Assembly: GCA_009728235.1 (NCBI GenBank)
Contig: WNZI01000038.1
Location: 1-32,404, forward strand
Source of the DNA: Vibrio cholerae
GTDB taxonomy: Bacteria > Actinomycetota > Actinomycetes > Actinomycetales > Micrococcaceae
Direction of reading: 5' to 3'
DNA length: 32,404 nucleotides
The translations under genes were made by a program, and so were the position numbers. How positions within the stretch are numbered: the stretch's first letter is position 1; every line of letters begins with the position of its first letter. This document shows, piece by piece, positions 1 to 6,825 of the stretch. The notes beneath the pieces were generated by a model. That model saw only the letters and a list, made by a program, of their open reading frames with translations, searched no databases and was not told the origin of the DNA.

Positions 1-776
1 TCCGCCGTCGCGGAATCGAGCTGGTCCAGCCCACCGGCGAGCTCGCCCGATCCGGCCGCGAGGTCCACGGCCCCGGCGGCGACCTGCGCACTGCCCGAGG
101 ACAACCGGGACGTCCCGTCCACGATGTCCCCGAGACCGACGACGAGGGACGTGGACCCCTCATCCGCACTGCGGGCGCCGTCGGCGATCCTTCCCGCGCC
201 CTCCCCCGCCTCTGTTAGCTGTCCGTGCAGCGACGAGAAGCCCAGGTAGATGCCGTCGAGGTAGTCCTCGGTGGCACCCGACTGCACCTGGCGCTGGAGG
301 TTCGCAGCCACGGTGTTGCCGACCTGGCCCACGATGAAGCTGTCGGCGTCGTCCGTCGTGATGTCGAGCATCGCCTGCGCCGGTGCGTCCCCGCTGATCG
401 AGGCGAGCTGCGAGGAGAAAGCGGCCGGGATGTCGAGGGTCGCCGCATAGGTGCCGTCGCGCAGGCCCTCCTCGGCCGCGGTACGCGTGACCTCGACCCA
501 GGTGAAGCCGGCGTCGTCGGAGGAGGTCAGCGAATCAGCCAGATCCTGGCCGGCCGAGACCACGTCCCCGGTGCCGTCCGGTCCGGTACTCGTGGCGGGC
601 TGGTCCTCGTTCACCACGGCGGCCGTCAGCTGGTCGAGGTTGCCCGTCGGGTCCCAGTTGGCGAAGAGGTAGAGCCCCCCGTAGAGCGCCGGGATGATGG
701 CGACGACGATCAGCGCAGCCCTGGACAGGAGGGTGATGCGGAAGCGGGAGAGTTCCGTGCGGAGCAGGGAGAACAC
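1..776 (-). CDS. YhgE/Pip family membrane protein (3' end outside window)
   Basis: Membrane protein of the YhgE/Pip (phage infection protein) family; in Gram-positives these are paired with ABC-type ATPases or ESX-like secretion, and their exact role is unsettled. About 258 codons are visible. The N-terminus has a basic segment followed by one strong transmembrane helix (about residues 18-40, ending in GGLYLFANWDP), then the family hallmark AVVNED at about residue 53, and a long extracellular stretch. The last visible part is rich in Gly/Ala/Ser with repeated short helices (GSAQVAAGAVDLAAGSGEL), the heptad-like region typical of YhgE. The C-terminal membrane domain lies off the window. Start chosen as GTG at 776-774, just after the stop of the ATPase gene (780), so the two are translationally close. 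Family assignment is firm; function is not. Confidence 0.85.
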   Translation of the reverse strand, partial: MFSLLRTELSRFRITLLSRAALIVVAIIPALYGGLYLFANWDPTGNLDQLTAAVVNEDQPATSTGPDGTGDVVSAGQDLADSLTSSDDAGFTWVEVTRTAAEEGLRDGTYAATLDIPAAFSSQLASISGDAPAQAMLDITTDDADSFIVGQVGNTVAANLQRQVQSGATEDYLDGIYLGFSSLHGQLTEAGEGAGRIADGARSADEGSTSLVVGLGDIVDGTSRLSSGSAQVAAGAVDLAAGSGELAGGLDQLDSATA

Positions 777-779
777 GCG

Positions 780-1640
780 TTACCTGGTTTCTGGGGAGAC
801 GTCCGGGGACGGGGTTGACGGGGTGGGTGCCGGTGTCGGCGGTTCCGCCCCGAGGACATGCACGACGGCGGCCCGCAGGGGTAGGTCGCTCACGCGGTGA
901 CCAGCGTCGAGGACGTCGTGGAGTTGGCACGCGTCCTGGCAGGTGGCGACGACCGTCAGGGGGCCCGAGCCCTCCCGCGCCGTGCGTTCGAGGGTCAGCA
1001 GGGCAGCCCACGCGGCACGTCGCTCCCCGACGGTGCGGAGCTGGTCCACGTCGTCGACGACGAGCAGATCGGGGCCCGGGATCAGCGCGAGGAGGAGGCT
1101 GAGGGTGAAGCGTGCGACCGGTGAAGCGTCGCGGATCAGCTCACTGCGGTGAAGCCTCGCCTGCACGAGGGAGGCGGCGGCAGGGTCCTGCCCGAACGCG
1201 TCCTCGAGGGCACCCAGCAGATCGTTGGCCGCCGTGATCGTCCGGTCCACCTGCCGCCGTGAGGCTGAGGGCCTCCACCAGGGGCCGGCGAGCTTGATCG
1301 CCTCGGCCACGTGGTCCCTGACGGTCAGGGTCTCGTCGAGTGGCGTCACCGTGGCGTTCCCCGCGACCCCGACCCTCCTCCGCACCATACCGGCATGGTG
1401 CGGCAGGGCGAGGCCGAGCACGGTGAGCCGGCCACCTGTCGGTGCAAGCCTCCCGGCGAGGGCGAGCGCCAGGGCCGTCCTCCCTGTACCGGGCGGGCCG
1501 GCGAGGACGGCGAGGGTCCCGGGAGGTACCCCGAGGGAGATCCCCTCGAAGACGGCGCGTTTACCTGCGTGGAGAGTGAGGTTCTCGACGACGACGGCGA
1601 GGGGCGCGTCGGCGGACGGAGCGGGTTGGGGCAGGGTCAT
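780..1640 (-). CDS. Degenerate ABC-type ATP-binding protein, partner of YhgE/Pip
   Basis: 286-residue protein with the fold signature of an ABC transporter ATPase but eroded active-site motifs. The P-loop at residues 48-55 reads GPPGTGRT, with Arg54 where the catalytic Lys normally sits. The Walker B strand (191-197, DLLVVDD) ends in Asp-Asp instead of Asp-Glu. The place of the LSGGQ signature (about 168-182) holds unrelated residues, and no switch His follows the next strand (VVATCQDA). A Pro/Thr-rich tail follows residue 265. It ends 3 bases before the GTG start of the YhgE/Pip gene and is divergent from a TetR gene, so it is probably co-transcribed with YhgE and controlled by TetR. It may bind nucleotide without efficient hydrolysis, or be regulatory; that is inference. 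Confidence 0.8.
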   Translation of the reverse strand: MTLPQPAPSADAPLAVVVENLTLHAGKRAVFEGISLGVPPGTLAVLAGPPGTGRTALALALAGRLAPTGGRLTVLGLALPHHAGMVRRRVGVAGNATVTPLDETLTVRDHVAEAIKLAGPWWRPSASRRQVDRTITAANDLLGALEDAFGQDPAAASLVQARLHRSELIRDASPVARFTLSLLLALIPGPDLLVVDDVDQLRTVGERRAAWAALLTLERTAREGSGPLTVVATCQDACQLHDVLDAGHRVSDLPLRAAVVHVLGAEPPTPAPTPSTPSPDVSPETR

Positions 1641-1656
1641 GATGTCCTTCGAATTT

Positions 1657-1689
1657 CGATACCGAAAGTATTCAGTACCAATGGTATCG
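1657..1689. promoter_or_regulatory. Probable TetR operator in divergent promoter
   Basis: The 66-base gap between the divergent ATPase and TetR genes holds an inverted repeat CGATACC (1657-1663) / GGTATCG (1683-1689) with 19 bases between. Nested in it is a perfect 11-base palindrome TACCA-a-TGGTA (1676-1686). This AT-rich block stands out from the GC-rich surroundings and is where a TetR dimer autoregulating both directions would bind. Repeats are seen; binding is inferred. Confidence 0.6.
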
Positions 1690-1706
1690 TAATCGGAGGA
1701 GGGAAG

Positions 1707-2348
1707 ATGACGACGCAGAAAGACGTTCCGGACCCGACGGCGGGAAGGCCACGACGTCGGCCGCGCCGCGAGGACGTACGCGCAGGACTACTCGCGGCCG
1801 CCCTGGAGGTCTTCGAGGAGATCGGCTACGTCGCCGCCCGGCTCGACACCATCGCGGAGCGGGCGGGCTATACGAAGGGGGCCGTCTACTCGAACTTCGG
1901 CTCGAAGCAGGAACTGTTCGCCACACTCCTCGGCGAACGGCTCGCGGACACCGCCGCCGACGTCCTCAGCCAGGTCGACCACCTGACCACCCTCGACGAG
2001 ACCATCGACCACACGGCTCGCTACCTCGCCCGGGGCGCGCTCCGGGAACAGCGCTGGCATTCGCTCGTCGTCGAGTTCGCGCTGCAGGCAGGGCGCGATC
2101 CGGAGGTGGGGGACGTGTTCCGCGAGCACCGGCGCAGCCGCCGTTCCCTGCTCGCCGGCACCCTGGCGGAACGCGCCTCCGTGTTCGGCGCCCCGTCCGA
2201 CCCGGAGCACTACACGGTCTTCGCGACCATCCTGCTGGCCACCATCAACGGCATGGCCGTGGAGTGTGCCGCCGATCCGGATGCCGTCACCGAGGCGCAG
2301 ATCACCGGCAGCATCTCCGCCGTGCTCCGCGCAGCGCTCGCCCCCTAG
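1707..2348 (+). CDS. TetR/AcrR family transcriptional regulator
   Basis: 213-residue repressor-like protein. The N-terminal helix-turn-helix is clear at about residues 24-70: an alpha-helix starting RAGLLAAALEVFEEIGY, then TIAERAGYTKGAVYSNFGSKQELF, the classical TetR recognition helix. The C-terminal part is helical and would bind ligand and dimerise. Start ATG 1707 is preceded by a strong ribosome site (GGAGGAGGG at 1695-1703), which rules out longer upstream frames. It is divergent from the ATPase/YhgE genes over a palindrome, so autorepression plus control of that locus is likely. The ligand is unknown. Confidence 0.92.
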   Translation: MTTQKDVPDPTAGRPRRRPRREDVRAGLLAAALEVFEEIGYVAARLDTIAERAGYTKGAVYSNFGSKQELFATLLGERLADTAADVLSQVDHLTTLDETIDHTARYLARGALREQRWHSLVVEFALQAGRDPEVGDVFREHRRSRRSLLAGTLAERASVFGAPSDPEHYTVFATILLATINGMAVECAADPDAVTEAQITGSISAVLRAALAP

Positions 2349-2583
2349 GATCCCCCGCGAGTCCACCCCGGGTCCGAAGCGACCCCGGAGTGGAGACGGT
2401 GTCCACGGACGGCGAGGAAGCCAGGCGCAGTGGACCGACGGGCCGTGTCCAATGTCCTCACCGCCCTGCTCGTCACCTACGCCGTGCTCCTGGACGAGGG
2501 GGCGAGGCGCGGGATCGCGGTGAGCGCAATACGGCGTAACGCAACGACATGGACCGCATTTGTTCGGGCGTAGTCTCCTCCGC
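2349..2583. other. Intergenic spacer without recognised gene
   Basis: 235 bases between the TetR stop and the dioxygenase start. Short open frames here have no ribosome site and no recognisable product. The last 50 bases are less GC-rich and presumably carry the promoter of the dioxygenase gene, but no confident -35/-10 pair was found. Confidence 0.4.
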
Positions 2584-3611
2584 ATGCAGAACAGCACGGG
2601 ATCGATCCCCACCCTTGACCTCAGTACCGCTCGTTCCGCCGATGGCTCCTTCAACCCCGGCTTCATCGACGACCTGCGCAACGCCGCCCACACCGTCGGC
2701 TTCTTCCACATCGTGAACTACGGCGCCGCAGCCGATCAGGTGCAGGACCTCTTCGATGTGACCCGCCGCTTCTTCGAGCTGCCTCTCGAGGAACGACTGG
2801 CCATCCACAACCGGACGTCGCCGCACTTCCGCGGGTACGCGGGCCTCGGCACCGAGATCACCCGCGGCCGGCCGGACTCCCGCGAGCAGATCGATTTCTC
2901 CCCCGAACGCGAGCGCTGCAGGACTACCCGGAGGACGAGCCCTACTGGCTGCTCCAGGGCCCGAACCTCTGGCCCCGTGAGGCGCTGCCGGAACTCGAGG
3001 AACAGGCCATGGCCTGGGCCGCCCTGATGTCCTCGGTGGGCGCGGAGCTGCTGTCCGCCATCGCCGTCGCGCTGCATCTGCCGGAGGACTACTTCGCGGA
3101 GCCCTTCGAAGGAACCCCGGCCTGGATGGCGAAGCTCGTGCACTACGTCGGCGGTGTCGTCGAGGGCGCCGGCTCCCAGGGCGTCGGCTCCCACGCGGAC
3201 TACGGCTTCGTGACCCTGCTGCTCCAGGACGAGGTGGGCGGGCTCGAGGTCCTGCCCCACAGTGCCAGCGAGTGGGTACCCGTCACCCCGATCCCCGGAG
3301 CGCTGGTGGTCAACCTGGGCGAGATGCTCGAAGTGGCCACCGAAGGCTACCTCGCAGCCACGATCCATCGCGTCACGGCTCCCGCACCCGGTGTCGACCG
3401 TTACGCCATCCCCTTCTTCTGGTCGCCGCGCCTGGACGCCGTGATCGAGCCCGTGCCGCTCACCGACGAGCTGAAGGCCGCCGCGCGCGGCATCTCGGAC
3501 GACCCCCAGAACCCGATGCTCTCCACCTATGGGTCCAACGTCCTCAAGGGCCGCCTCCGCGCCCACCCGGACGTCACCGAACTGCACCACCCCGAGCTCG
3601 CGGGGAAGTAG
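2584..3611 (+). pseudogene. Isopenicillin N synthase-like 2OG-Fe(II) dioxygenase, broken by a one-base frameshift
   Basis: Non-haem iron, 2-oxoglutarate-dependent oxygenase of the isopenicillin N synthase/flavonol synthase-like family; the substrate cannot be told from sequence. The N-terminal DIOX_N part (residues 1-110: IPTLDLS, GFFHIVNYG, FFELPLEE, RGYAGLGTE) is in one frame; from about base 2914 the protein continues in another (LQDYPEDEPYWLLQGPN). Restoring one base gives 342 residues. The second part carries the iron ligands His204 and Asp206 (SHADYG) and His262 (TIHRV), and the co-substrate-binding Arg273 (RYAIPFF). All catalytic residues are kept, so the frameshift is more likely a sequencing error than decay. 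ATG 2584 chosen because IPTLDL then sits at its usual place; the ribosome site is weak. Confidence 0.85.
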
Positions 3612-3615
3612 GTCC

Positions 3616-3664
3616 GGGCACGACGACGGCGGCACCCGGGCGGGTGCCGCCGTCGTCGTCGTGC
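3616..3664 (+). terminator. Strong hairpin after dioxygenase gene
   Basis: A 17-base perfect stem (3622-3638 with 3641-3657) that starts with GACGACGGCGGCACCCG has only a two-base loop; flanking bases extend it with one three-base register slip. It begins a few bases after the stop at 3611. No T-tract follows, as is common for actinobacterial terminators. Confidence 0.6.
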
Positions 3665-3918
3665 CTGGCGCCTGGTCGGCGGGAATCCGACCCCGCACAC
3701 CGGATCGGAGGCTTTGTAAAGACCCGGGCCCCACGGACGCTGCTGCTATTGCGGCCGGCGAGAGCGGGACAGGATGAGGATCGAGGGCTCACCCCGCTCG
3801 GCACCAGGTGGACGATCCACCACGCGGGGACGTCGTTGACCGCGACGGAGCGTTCGAGCTCCACCTGATGCGGGTCCGCTGAGGGATCCGTTCCCATCGA
3901 AGTGAAGGATTCAGACCG
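3665..3918. other. Intergenic region, no gene recognised
   Basis: About 250 bases between the hairpin and the secreted-protein gene. Open frames exist on both strands but none has a ribosome site or a recognisable product. A Shine-Dalgarno-like AAGGA at about 3906 serves the next gene. Confidence 0.4.
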
Positions 3919-4691
3919 ATGAACAAGAAAAGCCTCCTCGCCATACCCGCCCTCGCCATCGGCGTCGTAGCCATGGCGGCTCGCCCGCGATGGCCGCCGA
4001 CGGCACGTACTCGTCCACCCTCGGCCAGCTCAACGGCACCACCGGTACCGGCACGGTGACGCTGGACGTGGTCGGCGACCAGGGAACCATCAACCTGCAG
4101 GTCTCCGGCCTCGCCCAGACGTTCATGGACGCCCCCTACCCCCACGTCCAGCACATCCACGGCGGATCAGCGGGGATCTGCCCGACTCCCGCGAACGACA
4201 CCAATGGCGACGGCATCGTGAGCGTCACCGAGAGCGCCCCCGCCTACGGGGACATCGTCTCGACGATCACCACCTCGGGACCGACGACGCCCGCCGAAGC
4301 CCTGAACACGGCGCTCGGCGGTCAGGGTGGCAGCTACACCATCCAGCGCACCTTCACCGTCGACCCGGCGACGATGGCGGCGCTCGACAACGGCACGGCG
4401 GTCTTCAACGTCCACGGTCTCGATCCCGCGACGACCCCCGCGACCGCGGAGGCCTTCAACGCACCGAGCGACCTGACTCCGGACCTGCCCCTCGGAGCGA
4501 CGTCCCCCGCGCTCTGCGGCACCCTGGTGAAGACGCAGATGGGCGCCATGCCGTCCGGCGGCGCGGACACCGGTGTGGCGACGGAGACGACCTCGAACAC
4601 CACCGGCATGATCGCCCTCGGAGGCGGTCTGCTGCTCGCAGCTGCCGCCGGCGTCACGTACGCCGTGCGCCGCAGCTCGGCGAAGGCGTAA
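3919..4691 (+). CDS. Secreted CHRD-like domain protein with C-terminal membrane anchor (frameshift in signal peptide)
   Basis: Exported protein of unknown function with a CHRD-like beta domain. ATG 3919 has a ribosome site (AAGGA) and encodes a signal peptide (MNKKSLLAIPALAIGVVAMA), but the frame then shifts at about 3976-3980; one added base gives GSPAMA followed by ADGTYSS, a normal cleavage site. Mature-domain features: repeated Gly/Thr beta strands, then HVQHIHGGSAGICP (the His-rich CHRD signature), an acidic NDTNGDG loop resembling a calcium loop, and FNVHGLDP. The C-terminus has a hydrophobic helix (about the last 30 residues) followed by RRSSAKA, like a cell-wall-sorting tail but without LPxTG. 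Without the correction, the only open frame starts internally at 3990 and would lack an export signal. Confidence 0.75.
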
Positions 4692-4713
4692 CCGCACCGC
4701 ACCCCGGCCGACC

Positions 4714-4754
4714 GCAGCCGTCGTGGACACGATCGACGTGTCTACGACGGCTGC
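4714..4754. terminator. Bidirectional terminator between convergent genes
   Basis: An 18-base stem (4714-4731 with 4737-4754, one G-U pair, loop of five bases) lies between the CHRD-like gene (+) and the DUF3253 gene (-). It includes the DUF3253 stop codon at 4742-4744. It can end transcription from both sides. Confidence 0.7.
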
Positions 4755-5077
4755 TCGCTGCGGGTGGTCGACGGGTCCGCCGGAGTGGATGCGCCGCCTT
4801 CGTCGTCGACCCAGCGGATGCGGATGGGACCGCGTGCGTCGGGCTCGACCCGTTCGCCGTGCTGCGTGACGTCGACGAGACCCTCCGCCGCGAGCTCGAA
4901 GGCGATCCGGCGGGCCGCGGGCATGAGGTCGCGCCACGCATCGCCGCCGATGCTCCGCGCCGCATCCGACGGGCACAGGGTCTTGGCATCGCCCCGCTGC
5001 TCCGCGATCCTCAGGATCTCGGCCCGCAGCACCGACTCCCCGTGACGATCACCGGCCGGATCGTGCGCGTCACTCAT
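4742..5077 (-). CDS. DUF3253 domain protein
   Basis: 111-residue cytoplasmic protein of the DUF3253 family, a small winged-helix-like domain of unknown role. Residues about 18-85 carry the family pattern: ILRIAEQRGDAKTLCPSDAAR, then WRDLMPAARRIAFELAAEG, then VDVTQHGERV and RGPIRIRW. A charged tail follows. The ATG at 5077 overlaps the stop of the upstream gene (ATGAGTGA), which fixes the start and shows translational coupling. No DNA-binding or enzymatic function can be claimed from the sequence. Confidence 0.8.
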   Translation of the reverse strand: MSDAHDPAGDRHGESVLRAEILRIAEQRGDAKTLCPSDAARSIGGDAWRDLMPAARRIAFELAAEGLVDVTQHGERVEPDARGPIRIRWVDDEGGASTPADPSTTRSEQPS

Positions 5078-5456
5078 CGGAAGGGGCGCCGTTCCGGGCA
5101 TTCCCCGTGACGGGAGGTTTCCGGATCGCACTGTCCGGCCGCTTCGGATGCAGGGCGTCGAGTTCCCGCAGGGCCGCCGTCCATCGTTCGGTGCGCTCTG
5201 CTTCGGATTGCTCCCACCAGGGCTTTCCCCGCTCACCCAGCCCCTCCTTGGCGAGCTGCACCGTGCGCCGCGCGCGAGGCAGGGCCCCGCCGTCGTCGCC
5301 CTTGGCGCTGTTCCGCACAGCAGAGCGTCCCCGCCCCAGATGGGACATGAGGCGGTCCCGCACGTCGGCGGGCAGGGACGGGTCGGTCTTCCGCCAGCGG
5401 CGTCCGCTGTGCAGGAAGAAGCGCTCGTCGTCGGTCGTGTCGCGCAGATCGGTCAT
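5070..5456 (-). CDS. Conserved small basic protein of unknown function
   Basis: 128-residue soluble protein, highly charged. It contains FFLHSGRRWRKTDPSLP near the N-terminus, then PADVRDRLMSHLGRGRSAVR, and LGERGKPWWEQSEAERTERW in the middle. I have seen similar actinobacterial proteins labelled 'biopolymer transporter Tol', but nothing here resembles TolB beta-propellers, so I do not use that name. Start ATG 5456 lies about 10 bases after the DUF3817 stop (5467) and the 3' end overlaps DUF3253 by 8 bases, so the three genes look like one operon. Confidence 0.7.
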   Translation of the reverse strand: MTDLRDTTDDERFFLHSGRRWRKTDPSLPADVRDRLMSHLGRGRSAVRNSAKGDDGGALPRARRTVQLAKEGLGERGKPWWEQSEAERTERWTAALRELDALHPKRPDSAIRKPPVTGNARNGAPSDE

Positions 5457-5466
5457 GGTCGAGTCC

Positions 5467-5925
5467 TCAGCTGGGGGAACCGGGAGGGCCGACGAGGAGC
5501 AGCGCCGTGAAGACCACCGAGATCCCGACGAGCGCCACGAGCAGTGCGACGAGCGGAGCCCGCAGCACCCATGCCTGCAGGGTCTCGAGCGGACCTCGCG
5601 GAGCCTGGGCACCCGGGGCGAGGCGCCACGAACCCGACAACTGCCCGCGACGCTCGATCCACCGCTCGTAGGGCACGGTCGCGAAGGGGACGACCGCCGA
5701 CGCGAGGCCGACCAGCCCCGTCAGCACCGACCAGCGCTGGTTGACCCAGATGAACACGGTCACCGCCACGAAAACCAGGAAGACGAAACCGTGGACCGCT
5801 CCCGCCGGTGGCACGAGGGCCTCCGTGGTGCGCGTGACGTACTTCAGGAACATGCCCAGCAGGAGTAAGGCCCAGGTCACCGCCTCCGCCACGGCGACGG
5901 TGCGGAAAAGCGTGCGGGGATTCAT
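5467..5925 (-). CDS. DUF3817 domain integral membrane protein
   Basis: 152-residue membrane protein. It starts MNPRTLFRTVAVAEAVTWA and has the DUF3817 layout: a first helix (about 5-28), the conserved loop FLKYVTRT..LVPPAGAVHG, a second helix with FLVFVAVTVF, a third (about 68-88) ending VPYERWIERR, and a fourth helix near the C-terminus (about 122-145) after a polar linker. In Actinobacteria such proteins occur alone or fused to other domains; no function is established. It is first in a three-gene minus-strand operon. Confidence 0.85.
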   Translation of the reverse strand: MNPRTLFRTVAVAEAVTWALLLLGMFLKYVTRTTEALVPPAGAVHGFVFLVFVAVTVFIWVNQRWSVLTGLVGLASAVVPFATVPYERWIERRGQLSGSWRLAPGAQAPRGPLETLQAWVLRAPLVALLVALVGISVVFTALLLVGPPGSPS

Positions 5926-6033
5926 GGCGCTCCTGGTGATCGGTCGGTGCCCCCAATTCTTCCATCCCTGCCGGAGGCCTCGAACCGGGTACGGGGTTAC
6001 GCACTCCGACCGCCGAGCCAGCAGACTGTCCTC

Positions 6034-6723
6034 ATGGAGCTGACGCGTGTGAAGGACTGGCTGATCGGTGCACTGGGGATGGTCCTGCTCCTGGGCGTCG
6101 CTGTCGCGATCCTCTGGTGGGTGGCGAGCAGCCCGGCGGACGAACCTGGGGCAGGGCCTGTGGCGCCTCTTGCCGAACCCGAGCGCCTCCAGGACCCGGA
6201 GCCTCCTACCGGCCTGCGCGACGACGAGGTGTGGCTCGCCGACGTCGTCCTGGACGCCGGGACTGTGATGGCGCGTGACTCGGTGCTGCGCGACGTCCGG
6301 GCCGTCGGCCAGGACGTCGTGACGGGACCGGACGGTTCGGTCGCCGGACGCCTCGCCGTGGACGTGACGGTACCGTTCGAGGTCGTGGCCGCCCAGCTCG
6401 GAGGCGGAACGGTGGTCCGCGCCGCCGACGACGGCCAGGCCACCGTGATCCGCATCGTCGAGGTCCTCGGGCGCGAACTGCGCGTCGAGGCCACGGGCAC
6501 GGTCGAGGCCGAGGGGGGCAGGCTCGTCGTCGAGCCCCGGTCGATCGACGTCGGAGGACCGGACGTCCTGTCGGATTCCTTGGCGACCGCCGTCCGCCGG
6601 TTCGTGTCCATCGAACACGACATCGAGGGCCTGCCAGAAGGCCTCGTGCTCCAGGAGGTCTCCGTGCACCGCGACGGCTTCCGCGCCGACCTGCTGGGCG
6701 CGGACGTGGACCTCGGTCCCTGA
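6034..6723 (+). CDS. DUF2993 (LmeA-like) membrane-anchored phospholipid-binding protein
   Basis: 229-residue protein with an uncleaved N-terminal membrane helix (about residues 9-31) followed by a Pro/Glu-rich linker and a DUF2993 domain. In mycobacteria the family member LmeA binds phosphatidylinositol lipids in the periplasm and affects lipomannan maturation; that role is only a guess here. Domain signs: VWLADVVLDAGTVMARDSVLRDV, then GRLAVDVTVPFEVVAAQLGG, VEATGTVEAEGGRLVVEPRSIDVGG, and LPEGLVLQEVSVHRDGFRADLLGADVDL at the end. ATG 6034 is the first start giving a complete anchor. It is transcribed alone; the next gene starts about 100 bases later. Confidence 0.8.
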   Translation: MELTRVKDWLIGALGMVLLLGVAVAILWWVASSPADEPGAGPVAPLAEPERLQDPEPPTGLRDDEVWLADVVLDAGTVMARDSVLRDVRAVGQDVVTGPDGSVAGRLAVDVTVPFEVVAAQLGGGTVVRAADDGQATVIRIVEVLGRELRVEATGTVEAEGGRLVVEPRSIDVGGPDVLSDSLATAVRRFVSIEHDIEGLPEGLVLQEVSVHRDGFRADLLGADVDLGP

Positions 6724-6825
6724 GTCCGGCCCCTCCTGTCCCACCGGTGCACGTCGAAGGCTCCGCCGTCGTCGGGGCATGATGAACTGACGTAGTCCCC
6801 GCGGCACCACGAAAGGCCCGCCCCC

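Noticed and set aside
3782..3897. Possible small gene or gene remnant, with a plausible-looking reading on each strand
   Set aside because: No ribosome site, short, stops close by, and no family recognised on either strand.
5070..5456. Naming as 'biopolymer transporter Tol'
   Set aside because: No TolB propeller or TolQ/R features; the label seems to be propagated by database transfer.
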